A DNA stretch of 64,000 bases from Parabacteroides merdae ATCC 43184. Lineage in GTDB: Bacteria; Bacteroidota; Bacteroidia; Bacteroidales; Tannerellaceae. Under the pieces are notes generated by a model. That model was given only the letters and a program-made list of their open reading frames with translations. It was not told the origin of the DNA and searched no databases. Below, piece after piece: positions 44,361 through 52,884 of this stretch. The position numbers and the translations under genes are program-made. Each line of letters opens with the position of its first letter. Position 1 is the first letter of the stretch. The DNA lies in the NCBI RefSeq assembly GCF_025151215.1, contig NZ_CP102286.1, forward strand, positions 806,001 to 870,000. The letters are read 5' to 3'.

Positions 44361-45893
44361 ATGGAACATGCTCCTAAGATTAACAAAGTAGAGGTCCGTA
44401 CTTTGCAGATGGCGGACTACCGACAATTATCTCAATCTTTTACAAGAGTTTATTCAGACGGCTCGGATGTGTTTTGGACACGTGAGCAAATCAAGAAGTT
44501 AATCACTATTTTCCCGGAAGGGCAGGTGGTTACGGTCGTGGATGATAAGATCGTGGGGTGCGCCTTGTCTATCATTGTCGATTACGACAAGGTAAAGAAC
44601 GACCATACTTACGCCTTTGTTACTGGAAACGAAACCTTTAATACGCATAATCCAAAAGGCAATATCCTGTATGGAATAGAGGTCTTTATCCATCCCGATT
44701 ACCGGGGCCTGCGTTTGGCACGGCGTATGTATGATTATCGGAAGGAATTGTGTGAAAGCCTGAACTTGAAAGCGATTATGTTCGGCGGACGTATCCCGAA
44801 TTATCATAAATATGCGGATACGATGCGCCCGAAGGAATATATTGATAAGGTCCGTAAAAGAGAAATTTATGATCCGGTGCTGACTTTTCAAATATCGAAT
44901 GATTTCCATGTTCGTAAAGTGATGACGAATTATTTGCCGAACGATGAGGAATCCAAACATTATGCGACTCTGTTGCAATGGGACAACATTTATTATCAGC
45001 CGACTCCAGAAATAGTTTCGACCAAGACGACCGTTCGCGTCGGCCTTGTCCAGTGGCAGATGCGGCCTTACAAGGGGCTCGATGATGTGTTTGAACAGGT
45101 GGAATTTTTCGTGGATGCCGTATCTGATTACAAGAGCGATTTCATACTTTTCCCCGAATACTTCAATGCCCCTTTGATGGCTAAGTTCAACCATATGAGC
45201 GAGTCGGAAGCGATCCGTGAGCTGGCGAAATACACGGACGAGATGCTGAATCGTTTCATCAACTTGGCGATCAGCTACAACATCAATATCATTACCGGGA
45301 GCATGCCGTTGATCAAAGACGACGGGTTGTATAACGTCGGTTTTCTCTGTCGCCGTGACGGTAGCTATGAGACATATGAGAAAGTTCATATTACGCCTGA
45401 TGAAGCGAAGAGCTGGGGACTTTCCGGAGGTAAGATGGTGCGGACTTTCGAAACGGACTGTGCCAAGATTGGTGTCCTAATCTGTTACGATGTCGAATTT
45501 CCGGAATTGTCGCGTATCATGGCGGACCAGGGAATGCAGATCCTGTTTGTACCCTTCTTGACCGATACGCAAAACGCCTATTCGCGTGTCCGTGTTTGCG
45601 CGCAGGCACGTGCGATCGAAAACGAATGTTTTGTCGTCATAGCCGGTAGTGTCGGCAACTTGCCCCGTGTCCATAATATGGATATTCAGTATGCACAGTC
45701 AGGTGTCTTCACTCCGTGCGATTTTGCTTTTCCGACAGACGGTAAAAGAGCTGAGGCGACTCCGAATACGGAAATGATCCTGGTGTCGGATGTGGATCTC
45801 GATTTGCTGAATGAATTGCACACGTACGGAAGTGTTCGCAATTTGAAAGATCGCCGGCACGACCTGTATGAAGTGAAGATGAAGCGGAAGTAG
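44361..45893 (+). CDS. GNAT acetyltransferase fused to a nitrilase-like carbon-nitrogen hydrolase
   Basis: The 510-residue protein joins a GNAT domain (about 8-215; LYGIEVFIHPDYRGLRLARRMY) to a C-N hydrolase (about 225-505). The hydrolase triad is visible as E266 (LFPEYF), K341 (YEKVHIT) and C375 (LICYDVEFPEL). This fused family is widespread but its substrates are not settled; amide hydrolysis of a small metabolite is the expected chemistry. It is a single gene after the RND terminator. Confidence 0.92.
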   Translation: MEHAPKINKVEVRTLQMADYRQLSQSFTRVYSDGSDVFWTREQIKKLITIFPEGQVVTVVDDKIVGCALSIIVDYDKVKNDHTYAFVTGNETFNTHNPKGNILYGIEVFIHPDYRGLRLARRMYDYRKELCESLNLKAIMFGGRIPNYHKYADTMRPKEYIDKVRKREIYDPVLTFQISNDFHVRKVMTNYLPNDEESKHYATLLQWDNIYYQPTPEIVSTKTTVRVGLVQWQMRPYKGLDDVFEQVEFFVDAVSDYKSDFILFPEYFNAPLMAKFNHMSESEAIRELAKYTDEMLNRFINLAISYNINIITGSMPLIKDDGLYNVGFLCRRDGSYETYEKVHITPDEAKSWGLSGGKMVRTFETDCAKIGVLICYDVEFPELSRIMADQGMQILFVPFLTDTQNAYSRVRVCAQARAIENECFVVIAGSVGNLPRVHNMDIQYAQSGVFTPCDFAFPTDGKRAEATPNTEMILVSDVDLDLLNELHTYGSVRNLKDRRHDLYEVKMKRK

Positions 45894-45976
45894 CAGAAAG
45901 GTGGCGAATAGGTCCCTTGTTTTGTCATTTTGTTGTGATTTGTAAGACTTTTAAGATGTTTTATAAGTAACATGCT

Positions 45977-46006
45977 TTTGATGGTTAGAGAAAAATGTTA
46001 TATTTG
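45977..46006 (+). promoter_or_regulatory. promoter of the KamA-like gene
   Basis: TTTG (45977-45980), an 18-bp spacer and TATATTTG (45999-46006) match the Bacteroidetes promoter form. The chosen start codon is at 46062. Confidence 0.75.
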
Positions 46007-46061
46007 TAGACAAATGACTTCAAAATAACATTCAATAATCCTTCCTCAAAAGTATTTGCTT

Positions 46062-48173
46062 ATGATTAAAAGAAGATTACTTTCGTATGACATTTCGCAA
46101 TTGACAAAAGCATTTAAAAAAGATTTTCCCCAACTGGTAACGATGGCGGAAGAAAGTGAGAGCGCAGCGCTTTTTAAAGAAGCCTTGCGCTCTTTTGTTT
46201 CTTCCCGTATTGACAGGACGGTTGGCGGGAGCAATATGGGAAATGCCGTGGCGAAGCGTATTCTTCTGTTGATCGAACATGACGGTATGATGGTCTCCGA
46301 GCTTTCAACAGGTGAGGAGATACCGGTATGGACGATTACCTGCCTGTGGCAGTTCCTGGCCGGGAAGCTGGAGGAAGATGTTTCGCCGGACTTCTTTATC
46401 GACCTGTACCGGCAATTCGAATTGCTGGAGAAGCCGGAGGAAATCGTTCCGGACCGTTCGCTTGTCAAACGGCAGATGAACCGTTGGCCGACCGGACTGG
46501 ACGAGGAGGTGATGGCGATCCGTCACTCCAACAAAGAGCGAATCATTGCCGGGTTGATACGTAAGATCGAACGGCGTCATGCCCCGACCTCTCGGTTCCA
46601 GTTTACGGAAGGGATGAGCTATGCCGAGAAATACGTCAAAGTGCAGGAATGGTGGAATACCGGCCGTTTCCATCTTGCGATGGCTTTCAAAAGCCCGACG
46701 GAACTGAACTATTTCCTTGGCGGTTCCCTGTCGGCTGGAACGATGGACCTGTTGGCACGTGCTCGTAAGAAAGGCATGCCGTTTTTTGTGACTCCTTATT
46801 ACCTTTCCCTGCTGAACACGAATACAAGCGGATATGACGATGCAACTATCCGCTCTTATATCCTTTATTCGGAAGAGCTGGTCGATACATACGGCCGGAT
46901 CAAGGCGTGGGAGAAAGAAGACATTGTCGTGTCCGGACAGCCAAATGCTGCAGGATGGTTGTTGCCGGAAGGACACAACATACACCGTCGTTATCCGGAA
47001 GTAGCGATCTTAATCCCCGATTCGATGGGGCGTGCCTGTGGCGGGCTGTGCGCTTCCTGCCAGCGGATGTATGATTTCCAGAGCGAGCGCTTGAATTTTG
47101 ATTTCGAATCTTTGAAACCAAAGGAAACATGGGATAAGAAACTGCGTCGGTTGATGCGCTATTTTGAAGAGGATGCGCAGCTTAGGGATATCTTGATTAC
47201 TGGAGGCGACGCGTTGATGAGTCAGAACGCGACGCTCCGCAACATACTTGATGCTGTCTATAAGATGGCGGTCCGGAAACGAAAAGCCAACGAGAGTCGT
47301 CCCGAAGGGGAGAAGTACGCTGAGTTACAACGGGTCCGCTTGGGTTCTCGCCTGCTTGCCTACTTGCCTCTCAGAATCACGGACGAACTAGTCGGCATCT
47401 TGAGGAGTTTCAAAGATAAAGCCTCACGTGTCGGTGTTACGCAGTTTATTATCCAGACACATTTTCAATCCCCGTTGGAGGTCACGCCGGAAGCAAAAAA
47501 GGCGATCGAGGCGATTCTCTCCGCCGGTTGGATCATCACTAACCAGTTGGTCTACACCGTTGCCGCTTCTCGGCGTGGGCATACGGCAAAACTTCGTCAG
47601 ACGTTGAATGCGATGGGGGTGGTGTGCTATTACACTTTTTCGGTTAAGGGTTTTCACGAGAACTATGCCGTGTTCGCTCCTAATAGCCGTTCTTTACAGG
47701 AACAGCAAGAAGAGAAAGTTTTCGGCCTTATCCCCAAAGAGAAGCAGAAGGAACTGTATCGGCTGATCCGCTATGAGCGACCCTTAGGAAAGAAATTGTC
47801 CGGTTTTTTGAAAGAGAACCATCTTCTTTTTGCTGCCACCGACCGCAGTGTGTTGAATCTTCCAGCCATCGGCAAAAGCATGACTTTTCGGACGGTCGGT
47901 TTGACAGCAGAGGAAAAGCGTATCCTGAAATTCGACCACGACACCGGACGCCGTCACAGCCCGATTATCGATCGGATAGGAGAAGTCTACATCGTCGAGA
48001 ACAAGTCCGTCGCCGCCTACCTGCGCCAATTACAGGATATGGGTGAAGATGTGCGGGAGTATATCAGTATTTGGAATTATTCCGAGGGGGGGACTGAACC
48101 TCGTTTCAGTATTTACGAATACCCCGACTATCCATTTGATGTTACAGAAAAGATGACAAATCTTGAGCTATAA
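46062..48173 (+). CDS. KamA-family radical SAM protein, large form
   Basis: This 703-residue protein has a long N-terminal region (about 1-310) without motifs I recognise, then a radical SAM cluster site RACGGLCASCQRMYDF with C326, C330 and C333 (CxxxCxxC), followed by DILITGGDALMSQNATL as in lysine 2,3-aminomutases. Authentic lysine aminomutases are about 420 residues with CSMYCRHC, so this is a distinct, larger relative. The reaction is unknown; AdoMet-dependent radical chemistry is the safe statement. I use the ATG at 46062, not the in-frame TTG six bases upstream. Confidence 0.87.
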   Translation: MIKRRLLSYDISQLTKAFKKDFPQLVTMAEESESAALFKEALRSFVSSRIDRTVGGSNMGNAVAKRILLLIEHDGMMVSELSTGEEIPVWTITCLWQFLAGKLEEDVSPDFFIDLYRQFELLEKPEEIVPDRSLVKRQMNRWPTGLDEEVMAIRHSNKERIIAGLIRKIERRHAPTSRFQFTEGMSYAEKYVKVQEWWNTGRFHLAMAFKSPTELNYFLGGSLSAGTMDLLARARKKGMPFFVTPYYLSLLNTNTSGYDDATIRSYILYSEELVDTYGRIKAWEKEDIVVSGQPNAAGWLLPEGHNIHRRYPEVAILIPDSMGRACGGLCASCQRMYDFQSERLNFDFESLKPKETWDKKLRRLMRYFEEDAQLRDILITGGDALMSQNATLRNILDAVYKMAVRKRKANESRPEGEKYAELQRVRLGSRLLAYLPLRITDELVGILRSFKDKASRVGVTQFIIQTHFQSPLEVTPEAKKAIEAILSAGWIITNQLVYTVAASRRGHTAKLRQTLNAMGVVCYYTFSVKGFHENYAVFAPNSRSLQEQQEEKVFGLIPKEKQKELYRLIRYERPLGKKLSGFLKENHLLFAATDRSVLNLPAIGKSMTFRTVGLTAEEKRILKFDHDTGRRHSPIIDRIGEVYIVENKSVAAYLRQLQDMGEDVREYISIWNYSEGGTEPRFSIYEYPDYPFDVTEKMTNLEL

Positions 48174-48215
48174 AACGAGTAATTATTATCTTTGTTCGTG
48201 CTAAACCAATATAAA

Positions 48216-48749
48216 ATGATACAGAACGAAAGAGAAATACGACACGAGTATGTGTTACAGGCTGTTCGTCAGATGATGACAGCCGCTCGGACAGCTCCGA
48301 AAGGGAAAGGCATCGATATTATTGAAGTGGCGATGGTGACGGATGAAGATATCAAACGCCTTTCCGAAGAGCTTGTCATCATGTCCGGCGAAACCGGTTT
48401 AAAATTCTTTTTGCGTGATGCTGACAATATTCTTCAGGCTGAAGCCATCATGATTGCTGGTACGCGCCAGCAGGTTCAGGGTTTGAATTGCGCGCACTGC
48501 GGGTTTCCGACTTGTGTGGAGAAGCCGGAAGCCGTCCCTTGTGCGATTAATTCGGTGGACTTGGGCATTGCGGTCGGTTCGGCTTGTGCCACGGCGTCGG
48601 ATTTGCGCCTGGATACACGTGTGATGTTCAGTGCCGGTATGGCTGCACAGCGTTTGGGAATGTTGGGCGACTGCAAATGTGTGATGGCGATTCCGGTAAG
48701 TGCGTCCTCGAAAAACCCGTTCTTCGATCGAAAACCCAAAACAGAGTAA
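48216..48749 (+). CDS. DUF2148 ferredoxin-like protein
   Basis: The 177-residue cytoplasmic protein carries a cysteine cluster LNCAHCGFPTC plus later cysteines (VPCAIN, GSACA, DCKC), the pattern of DUF2148, thought to bind an iron-sulfur cluster. The role is unknown. The -7 box TATCTTTG (48187-48194) would start transcription near 48200, so translation begins at the ATG at 48216. It follows the KamA-like gene closely; an electron-transfer link is possible but not shown. Confidence 0.85.
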   Translation: MIQNEREIRHEYVLQAVRQMMTAARTAPKGKGIDIIEVAMVTDEDIKRLSEELVIMSGETGLKFFLRDADNILQAEAIMIAGTRQQVQGLNCAHCGFPTCVEKPEAVPCAINSVDLGIAVGSACATASDLRLDTRVMFSAGMAAQRLGMLGDCKCVMAIPVSASSKNPFFDRKPKTE

Positions 48750-48752
48750 GTT

Positions 48753-49709
48753 ATGATAAAGTTTGATAACAAACTCGAACTGCGGTACTACTTCAATGAT
48801 AAGTCAAACTACATGGATGCCATGATCAAACATCGTTCAGAAAAGGAGGTACTCTCGCTTGTTCGGACGTTAGCAGACATGTTGGATATCAAAATGACTG
48901 TCTATTGCGAGTCTTTTGCCCAACAGGAGGGCTTTCGCGAAATCTGGTCGGTGGCAGGTGAAAACAGCCGCCTGATCTCTGTTCTCCTTAACTTGTTCAT
49001 GCAGGTATGGACGCGTCCGTCCCTTTTGGTCGGTGGACAACCGGTTGTGGACCGTTCGGTGGCCGACGAGGAAAAGATGCAGCGCGAAATTGCCTTATTG
49101 CGTAGTAATTTGAGAAAAAAAATACCCGGTATTACCGTGACGCGCGAGTTGGTGGAACTGCTCAGTGCATCGCCGCGTTTTTGTAAATGCAAATCGAACT
49201 TTTACGAAGCTGTACGCGGTTATCCGAAGGTGACAAAGTTCACTTTACGCGAACTGAACGAAAATAACCGCAGCCGTTCGGGATCGTTGGAGGTCAAACG
49301 CGAACAGTTTGACTATTACATCCTCCGTTCCGACGAATTGCCTCCTGTTAAAGACAACAAAGCAACGATAGAAATCATCTCACCTGTGCTGAAAGATGCC
49401 CGTTACCGTTGGAAAGGCATCTACAACAAGGGCGGCGAGACAATCGACTTTTACATGTGCGACGAAGATTTCAAGAAAGATATGTTCGATGAAAAGATTG
49501 CCTTCAAGAGCGGTATGTGTATAGATTGTGTGCTAGAGATACAACGGAAGATGAGTGAATTAGGTGAAGTGGTTAACATCAGCTACACGGTCGAGACGGT
49601 GATCCGTACCCGCTTCGATAAGATGGAAATCATTACGCCGCAAGGGAAACGCCACCTCAGGAAGCTCGAAGCTGAGAAAAAGCAGTTGACGCTTGATCTT
49701 TTCGGATAA
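48753..49709 (+). CDS. unknown 318-residue cytoplasmic protein
   Basis: I do not recognise this protein. It starts 3 bp after the stop of the DUF2148 gene, so it is surely cotranscribed. It has no signal peptide or membrane segment. The middle has a basic region (SNLRKKIPGITVTRELVELLS) and a cysteine pair FCKCKSNF. The C-terminal half has strands such as KATIEIISPVLKDARYRWKGIYNKGGETIDFYMCDEDFK, then SGMCIDCVLEIQRKMSE. It could be a small regulator or enzyme; no function should be assumed. Confidence 0.85.
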   Translation: MIKFDNKLELRYYFNDKSNYMDAMIKHRSEKEVLSLVRTLADMLDIKMTVYCESFAQQEGFREIWSVAGENSRLISVLLNLFMQVWTRPSLLVGGQPVVDRSVADEEKMQREIALLRSNLRKKIPGITVTRELVELLSASPRFCKCKSNFYEAVRGYPKVTKFTLRELNENNRSRSGSLEVKREQFDYYILRSDELPPVKDNKATIEIISPVLKDARYRWKGIYNKGGETIDFYMCDEDFKKDMFDEKIAFKSGMCIDCVLEIQRKMSELGEVVNISYTVETVIRTRFDKMEIITPQGKRHLRKLEAEKKQLTLDLFG

Positions 49710-49808
49710 TAAACCGTCTTTTCGTCCGTGAATTGACAGTTTTATAATCTTAAAAAATGGAATGTTTTTTATGTCTCCAAAGCGTCCATGTAATTAATAA
49801 ATAAGAGA

Positions 49809-51179
49809 ATGGTAAAAGCAAAAACGGTATATGTTTGCTCCAACTGTGGGGCTGACTCTCCGAAATGGATCGGGAAATGTCCTTCCTGCGGGGAGTGGAA
49901 CACGTATGTTGAGGAGATCGTGGTAAAGGAACCGGTCGGAAAGCGGGCACTTTATGGCGTTTCGGATGGTGGCAAAGTGCGTCCCGTCCTGCTTCGAGAT
50001 ATTACTTCTGAAGAGGAGACGCGTGTCGACCTCGGAGACCGGGAGTTGAACCGTGTTCTTGGCGGCGGTCTGGTAAAAGGATCACTGGTCTTGATCGGCG
50101 GGGAACCGGGTATCGGGAAATCGACCCTCGTCCTGCAAACCGTTTTGGGGTTGAAGGGACTCCGCACGCTTTACGTCTCCGGCGAGGAGAGCAGTCGCCA
50201 GTTGAAACTCCGTGCCGACCGCATCGCGCACGAGAATCCAGATTGTTTCATTCTCTGTGAGACCAATCTCGAACAGATATTCGTACAGACCAAGAACGTT
50301 CAACCCGACCTCTTGATTATCGACTCGATACAAACCATTTATACGGAGGTGGTCGAATCTTCTCCCGGAAGTGTTTCGCAGGTACGCGAGTGCAGTGCGG
50401 CTATTCTGAAATATGCGAAGGAGAGCGGCACACCTGTCCTTCTGATCGGCCATATCAATAAGGAAGGGAGTATTGCCGGGCCGAAGGTGTTGGAACATAT
50501 CGTTGACACCGTACTTCAATTTGAGGGTGACCAGCATTATATGTATCGTATCCTCCGCAGCATCAAGAACCGTTTCGGAAGCACGGCGGAATTAGGTATT
50601 TACGAGATGCGCCAGGATGGTCTTCGCGAAGTCAGTAACCCTTCAGAACTACTCCTAACGCAGAATCATGAGGGATTGAGCGGCGTGGCGATCGCGGCTG
50701 CGATCGAGGGGATCCGTCCCTTCCTGATCGAAACACAGGCGTTGGTGAGTTCTGCTGTCTATGGGACGCCTCAGCGTAGCGCGACAGGATTCGATCTTAG
50801 GCGTATGAACATGTTGCTCGCGGTGCTCGAAAAGCGTGCCGGATTTAAGCTGGTTCAGAAAGATGTCTTTTTGAATATTGCTGGTGGGCTGAAGGTGAAT
50901 GATCCGGCGATCGACTTGGCGGTGATCAGTGCAATTCTTTCTTCTAGCCTCGACATTTCGATCGAGCCGGGTATCTCGATGTGTGGCGAGGTGGGGCTTT
51001 CGGGAGAGATCCGTCCGGTGAACCGTATCGAGCAGCGCATCCTAGAAGCGGAAAAATTGGGTTTCTCGCGCATTATCATCCCGCACAATAACCTGAAAGG
51101 TTTCGACACATCCAAATGCAAGATGCAAATCGTGCAAGTGCGCAAGGTGGAAGAGGCTTTCCGGCAATTGTTCGGATAA
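49809..51179 (+). CDS. radA: DNA repair protein RadA
   Basis: The 456-residue protein has the RadA zinc finger (CSNCGADSPKWIGKCPSC, about 10-27), Walker A GGEPGIGKST (about 95-105), the family-specific KNRFGST motif and a Lon-protease-like C-terminal domain (about 290-450). It acts in branch migration and processing during homologous recombination. Two genes for envelope proteins follow closely (6 bp), with no evident functional tie. Confidence 0.98.
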   Translation: MVKAKTVYVCSNCGADSPKWIGKCPSCGEWNTYVEEIVVKEPVGKRALYGVSDGGKVRPVLLRDITSEEETRVDLGDRELNRVLGGGLVKGSLVLIGGEPGIGKSTLVLQTVLGLKGLRTLYVSGEESSRQLKLRADRIAHENPDCFILCETNLEQIFVQTKNVQPDLLIIDSIQTIYTEVVESSPGSVSQVRECSAAILKYAKESGTPVLLIGHINKEGSIAGPKVLEHIVDTVLQFEGDQHYMYRILRSIKNRFGSTAELGIYEMRQDGLREVSNPSELLLTQNHEGLSGVAIAAAIEGIRPFLIETQALVSSAVYGTPQRSATGFDLRRMNMLLAVLEKRAGFKLVQKDVFLNIAGGLKVNDPAIDLAVISAILSSSLDISIEPGISMCGEVGLSGEIRPVNRIEQRILEAEKLGFSRIIIPHNNLKGFDTSKCKMQIVQVRKVEEAFRQLFG

Positions 51180-51191
51180 GTTTATATGTAT

Positions 51192-52175
51192 ATGAATAAA
51201 AGTGTTGTTTATCTATTTGTAAGTGTTTTCTTCTTGTTTACAAGCTGCGAGTATCGGCTGGGGGAGAATTTTATGGATTTTGAAAAGTGGCAGGCTGATT
51301 CGGTTGCGATGAGTGTGGACTTCTATGGTCCGTTTATCCATGATTTGGAAAACAAAATCTTTGTGGTGGAACATAGTGGTAATGCTGCTTGCCAAATCAG
51401 TCCGTTGCTCGGATTTGAGGTTGAGAAGCAGATCGTCCGCATTGGAGAGATGGAATGGGAAAGCGATGGGACACGATGTGATTTCATGCTGGATGTGGAT
51501 CTGATTCCGAATGGCTCTTATGAGTTGTCGTGTGAGGTTTTCGCCCGGACGAATAATGGGACGGTTGCCGGACAGGTCGGGGCCGAGCGATATGTGGAAA
51601 AGCGTAGTTGGCCTCTCAAGATAAACGCGCGTACCGAGTCGGAGTTCTCTTTGCGGCATCGTGTGAATGAAGAAGGACTGATCGAAATATTTTGGGAGGT
51701 AGACGGGGCACTCCGTGCCGGATTCGACCATTACCAGATAGAGTTCAGTACGATTGACGAGAATGCTCATTCAACCTATATCACGCAAAGGTCGGATTTC
51801 GACAAATGTTTTTATGCCGATAAGCGATATGCTGGGGAGAAGGGGGTATATAAGGTCTATATTTATTTCAAGTCGGAAGCCGACCGTCCCCGTTCGCTTG
51901 GATCGCTTGATTTGGAGCAAGCTGAACCAGAGGTGCAGGTAGAATATATGAAGGAAGATCGCATACGCTTGTCCTGGACATATCCTTACCATTCGGCAGT
52001 CGATGTCGTCTATGGTGGTGAAATCGTGGCGGAGAAGGTGACGGACGGCATTGCGGAATTTTCTCTTGCCGGGCAGGAAGTGCGTGTGGTTGAATTGCGT
52101 TTTTCTCCCGTCGGTGACTGGGGTTATAAGAATGCGAATTATTCGTTTAACCTCGAAAACTGTCCGAATATATGA
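51192..52175 (+). CDS. unknown lipoprotein paired with a beta-barrel protein
   Basis: The 327-residue protein has a lipoprotein signal (LFTSC, Cys19) and then several beta-sandwich-like segments (DLIPNGSYELSCEVFARTN, EIFWEVDGALRAGFDHYQIEFST, KVYIYFKSEA). These resemble fibronectin type III or Ig-like modules. I cannot name the family. Its last codons overlap the ATG of the next gene by 4 bp (ATGA), so the pair is translationally coupled. The first ATG of the frame lies six bases further upstream; Met at 51192 gives the cleaner signal. Confidence 0.8.
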   Translation: MNKSVVYLFVSVFFLFTSCEYRLGENFMDFEKWQADSVAMSVDFYGPFIHDLENKIFVVEHSGNAACQISPLLGFEVEKQIVRIGEMEWESDGTRCDFMLDVDLIPNGSYELSCEVFARTNNGTVAGQVGAERYVEKRSWPLKINARTESEFSLRHRVNEEGLIEIFWEVDGALRAGFDHYQIEFSTIDENAHSTYITQRSDFDKCFYADKRYAGEKGVYKVYIYFKSEADRPRSLGSLDLEQAEPEVQVEYMKEDRIRLSWTYPYHSAVDVVYGGEIVAEKVTDGIAEFSLAGQEVRVVELRFSPVGDWGYKNANYSFNLENCPNI

Positions 52176-52882
52176 AAAAGGTATTGTTATTTATAGCCAT
52201 TCTGTTCTTTTTCGACCGTTTCGGGCAGGCTCAGTCGTTGACAATCGAATATAATATCGGTCACGGTTCGTATCAGATGTCCGATATGAAAGATATATTG
52301 AAAAATCAGATGCTTCCTGTTACCAATGTACAGGTTACAGATAATTTCCCCGGTTATGTGACGCAGGATGCCCGTGTCGGAGTCGAATGGCGGCGCCATC
52401 ATGTGGGAGTTCTTTTTAACTATATGAATACGGCGGGCAAGAATGGAGTAACGGATTATTCCGGCTCTTGCGACTACGAGCTGCGTAACAAAGGATATAA
52501 GCTCGGTGCTTTTTACCACTTCTGTCTGGTGAAGGAAAAAGTCAGTATCTTTACATTCGAGCCGTATGTGGGGCTCTCGACTGGTTTTGTGCTGAACAAG
52601 GTGAACGAGATAAACCGCCTGTTCGTCGAGTCCGACCCGGAAGTTGGATACCGGAAGGATAATACTTTTTCCGGCAGGAATTTCTTTGTGGAGCCTACTT
52701 TTGGCATCAAGTTTAGCCTATGCCGCTATGTTGCATTAAACATGAGTATCGCTTATGAATGGGATGCTGTGATGCAGGAGCATCAGAGTCGGAATCCAGA
52801 TTTTCCATCGACTTTCAAAGTGGATTGGAGCGGATACAGGGCGCAAGCCGGTTTGATTTTTTGTTTGAATTTAAAGAAGTAA
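52172..52882 (+). CDS. outer-membrane beta-barrel protein
   Basis: The 236-residue protein has a signal peptide (ending RFGQAQ) and alternating strands rich in Y, F and G, such as VGVEWRRHHVGVLFNYMNT and FEPYVGLSTGFVL. It ends AGLIFCLNLKK, a less typical terminus than the usual aromatic. It probably forms a small barrel in the outer membrane. The overlap with the upstream lipoprotein gene suggests a two-part envelope complex. Confidence 0.8.
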   Translation: MKKVLLFIAILFFFDRFGQAQSLTIEYNIGHGSYQMSDMKDILKNQMLPVTNVQVTDNFPGYVTQDARVGVEWRRHHVGVLFNYMNTAGKNGVTDYSGSCDYELRNKGYKLGAFYHFCLVKEKVSIFTFEPYVGLSTGFVLNKVNEINRLFVESDPEVGYRKDNTFSGRNFFVEPTFGIKFSLCRYVALNMSIAYEWDAVMQEHQSRNPDFPSTFKVDWSGYRAQAGLIFCLNLKK

Positions 52883-52884
52883 CA

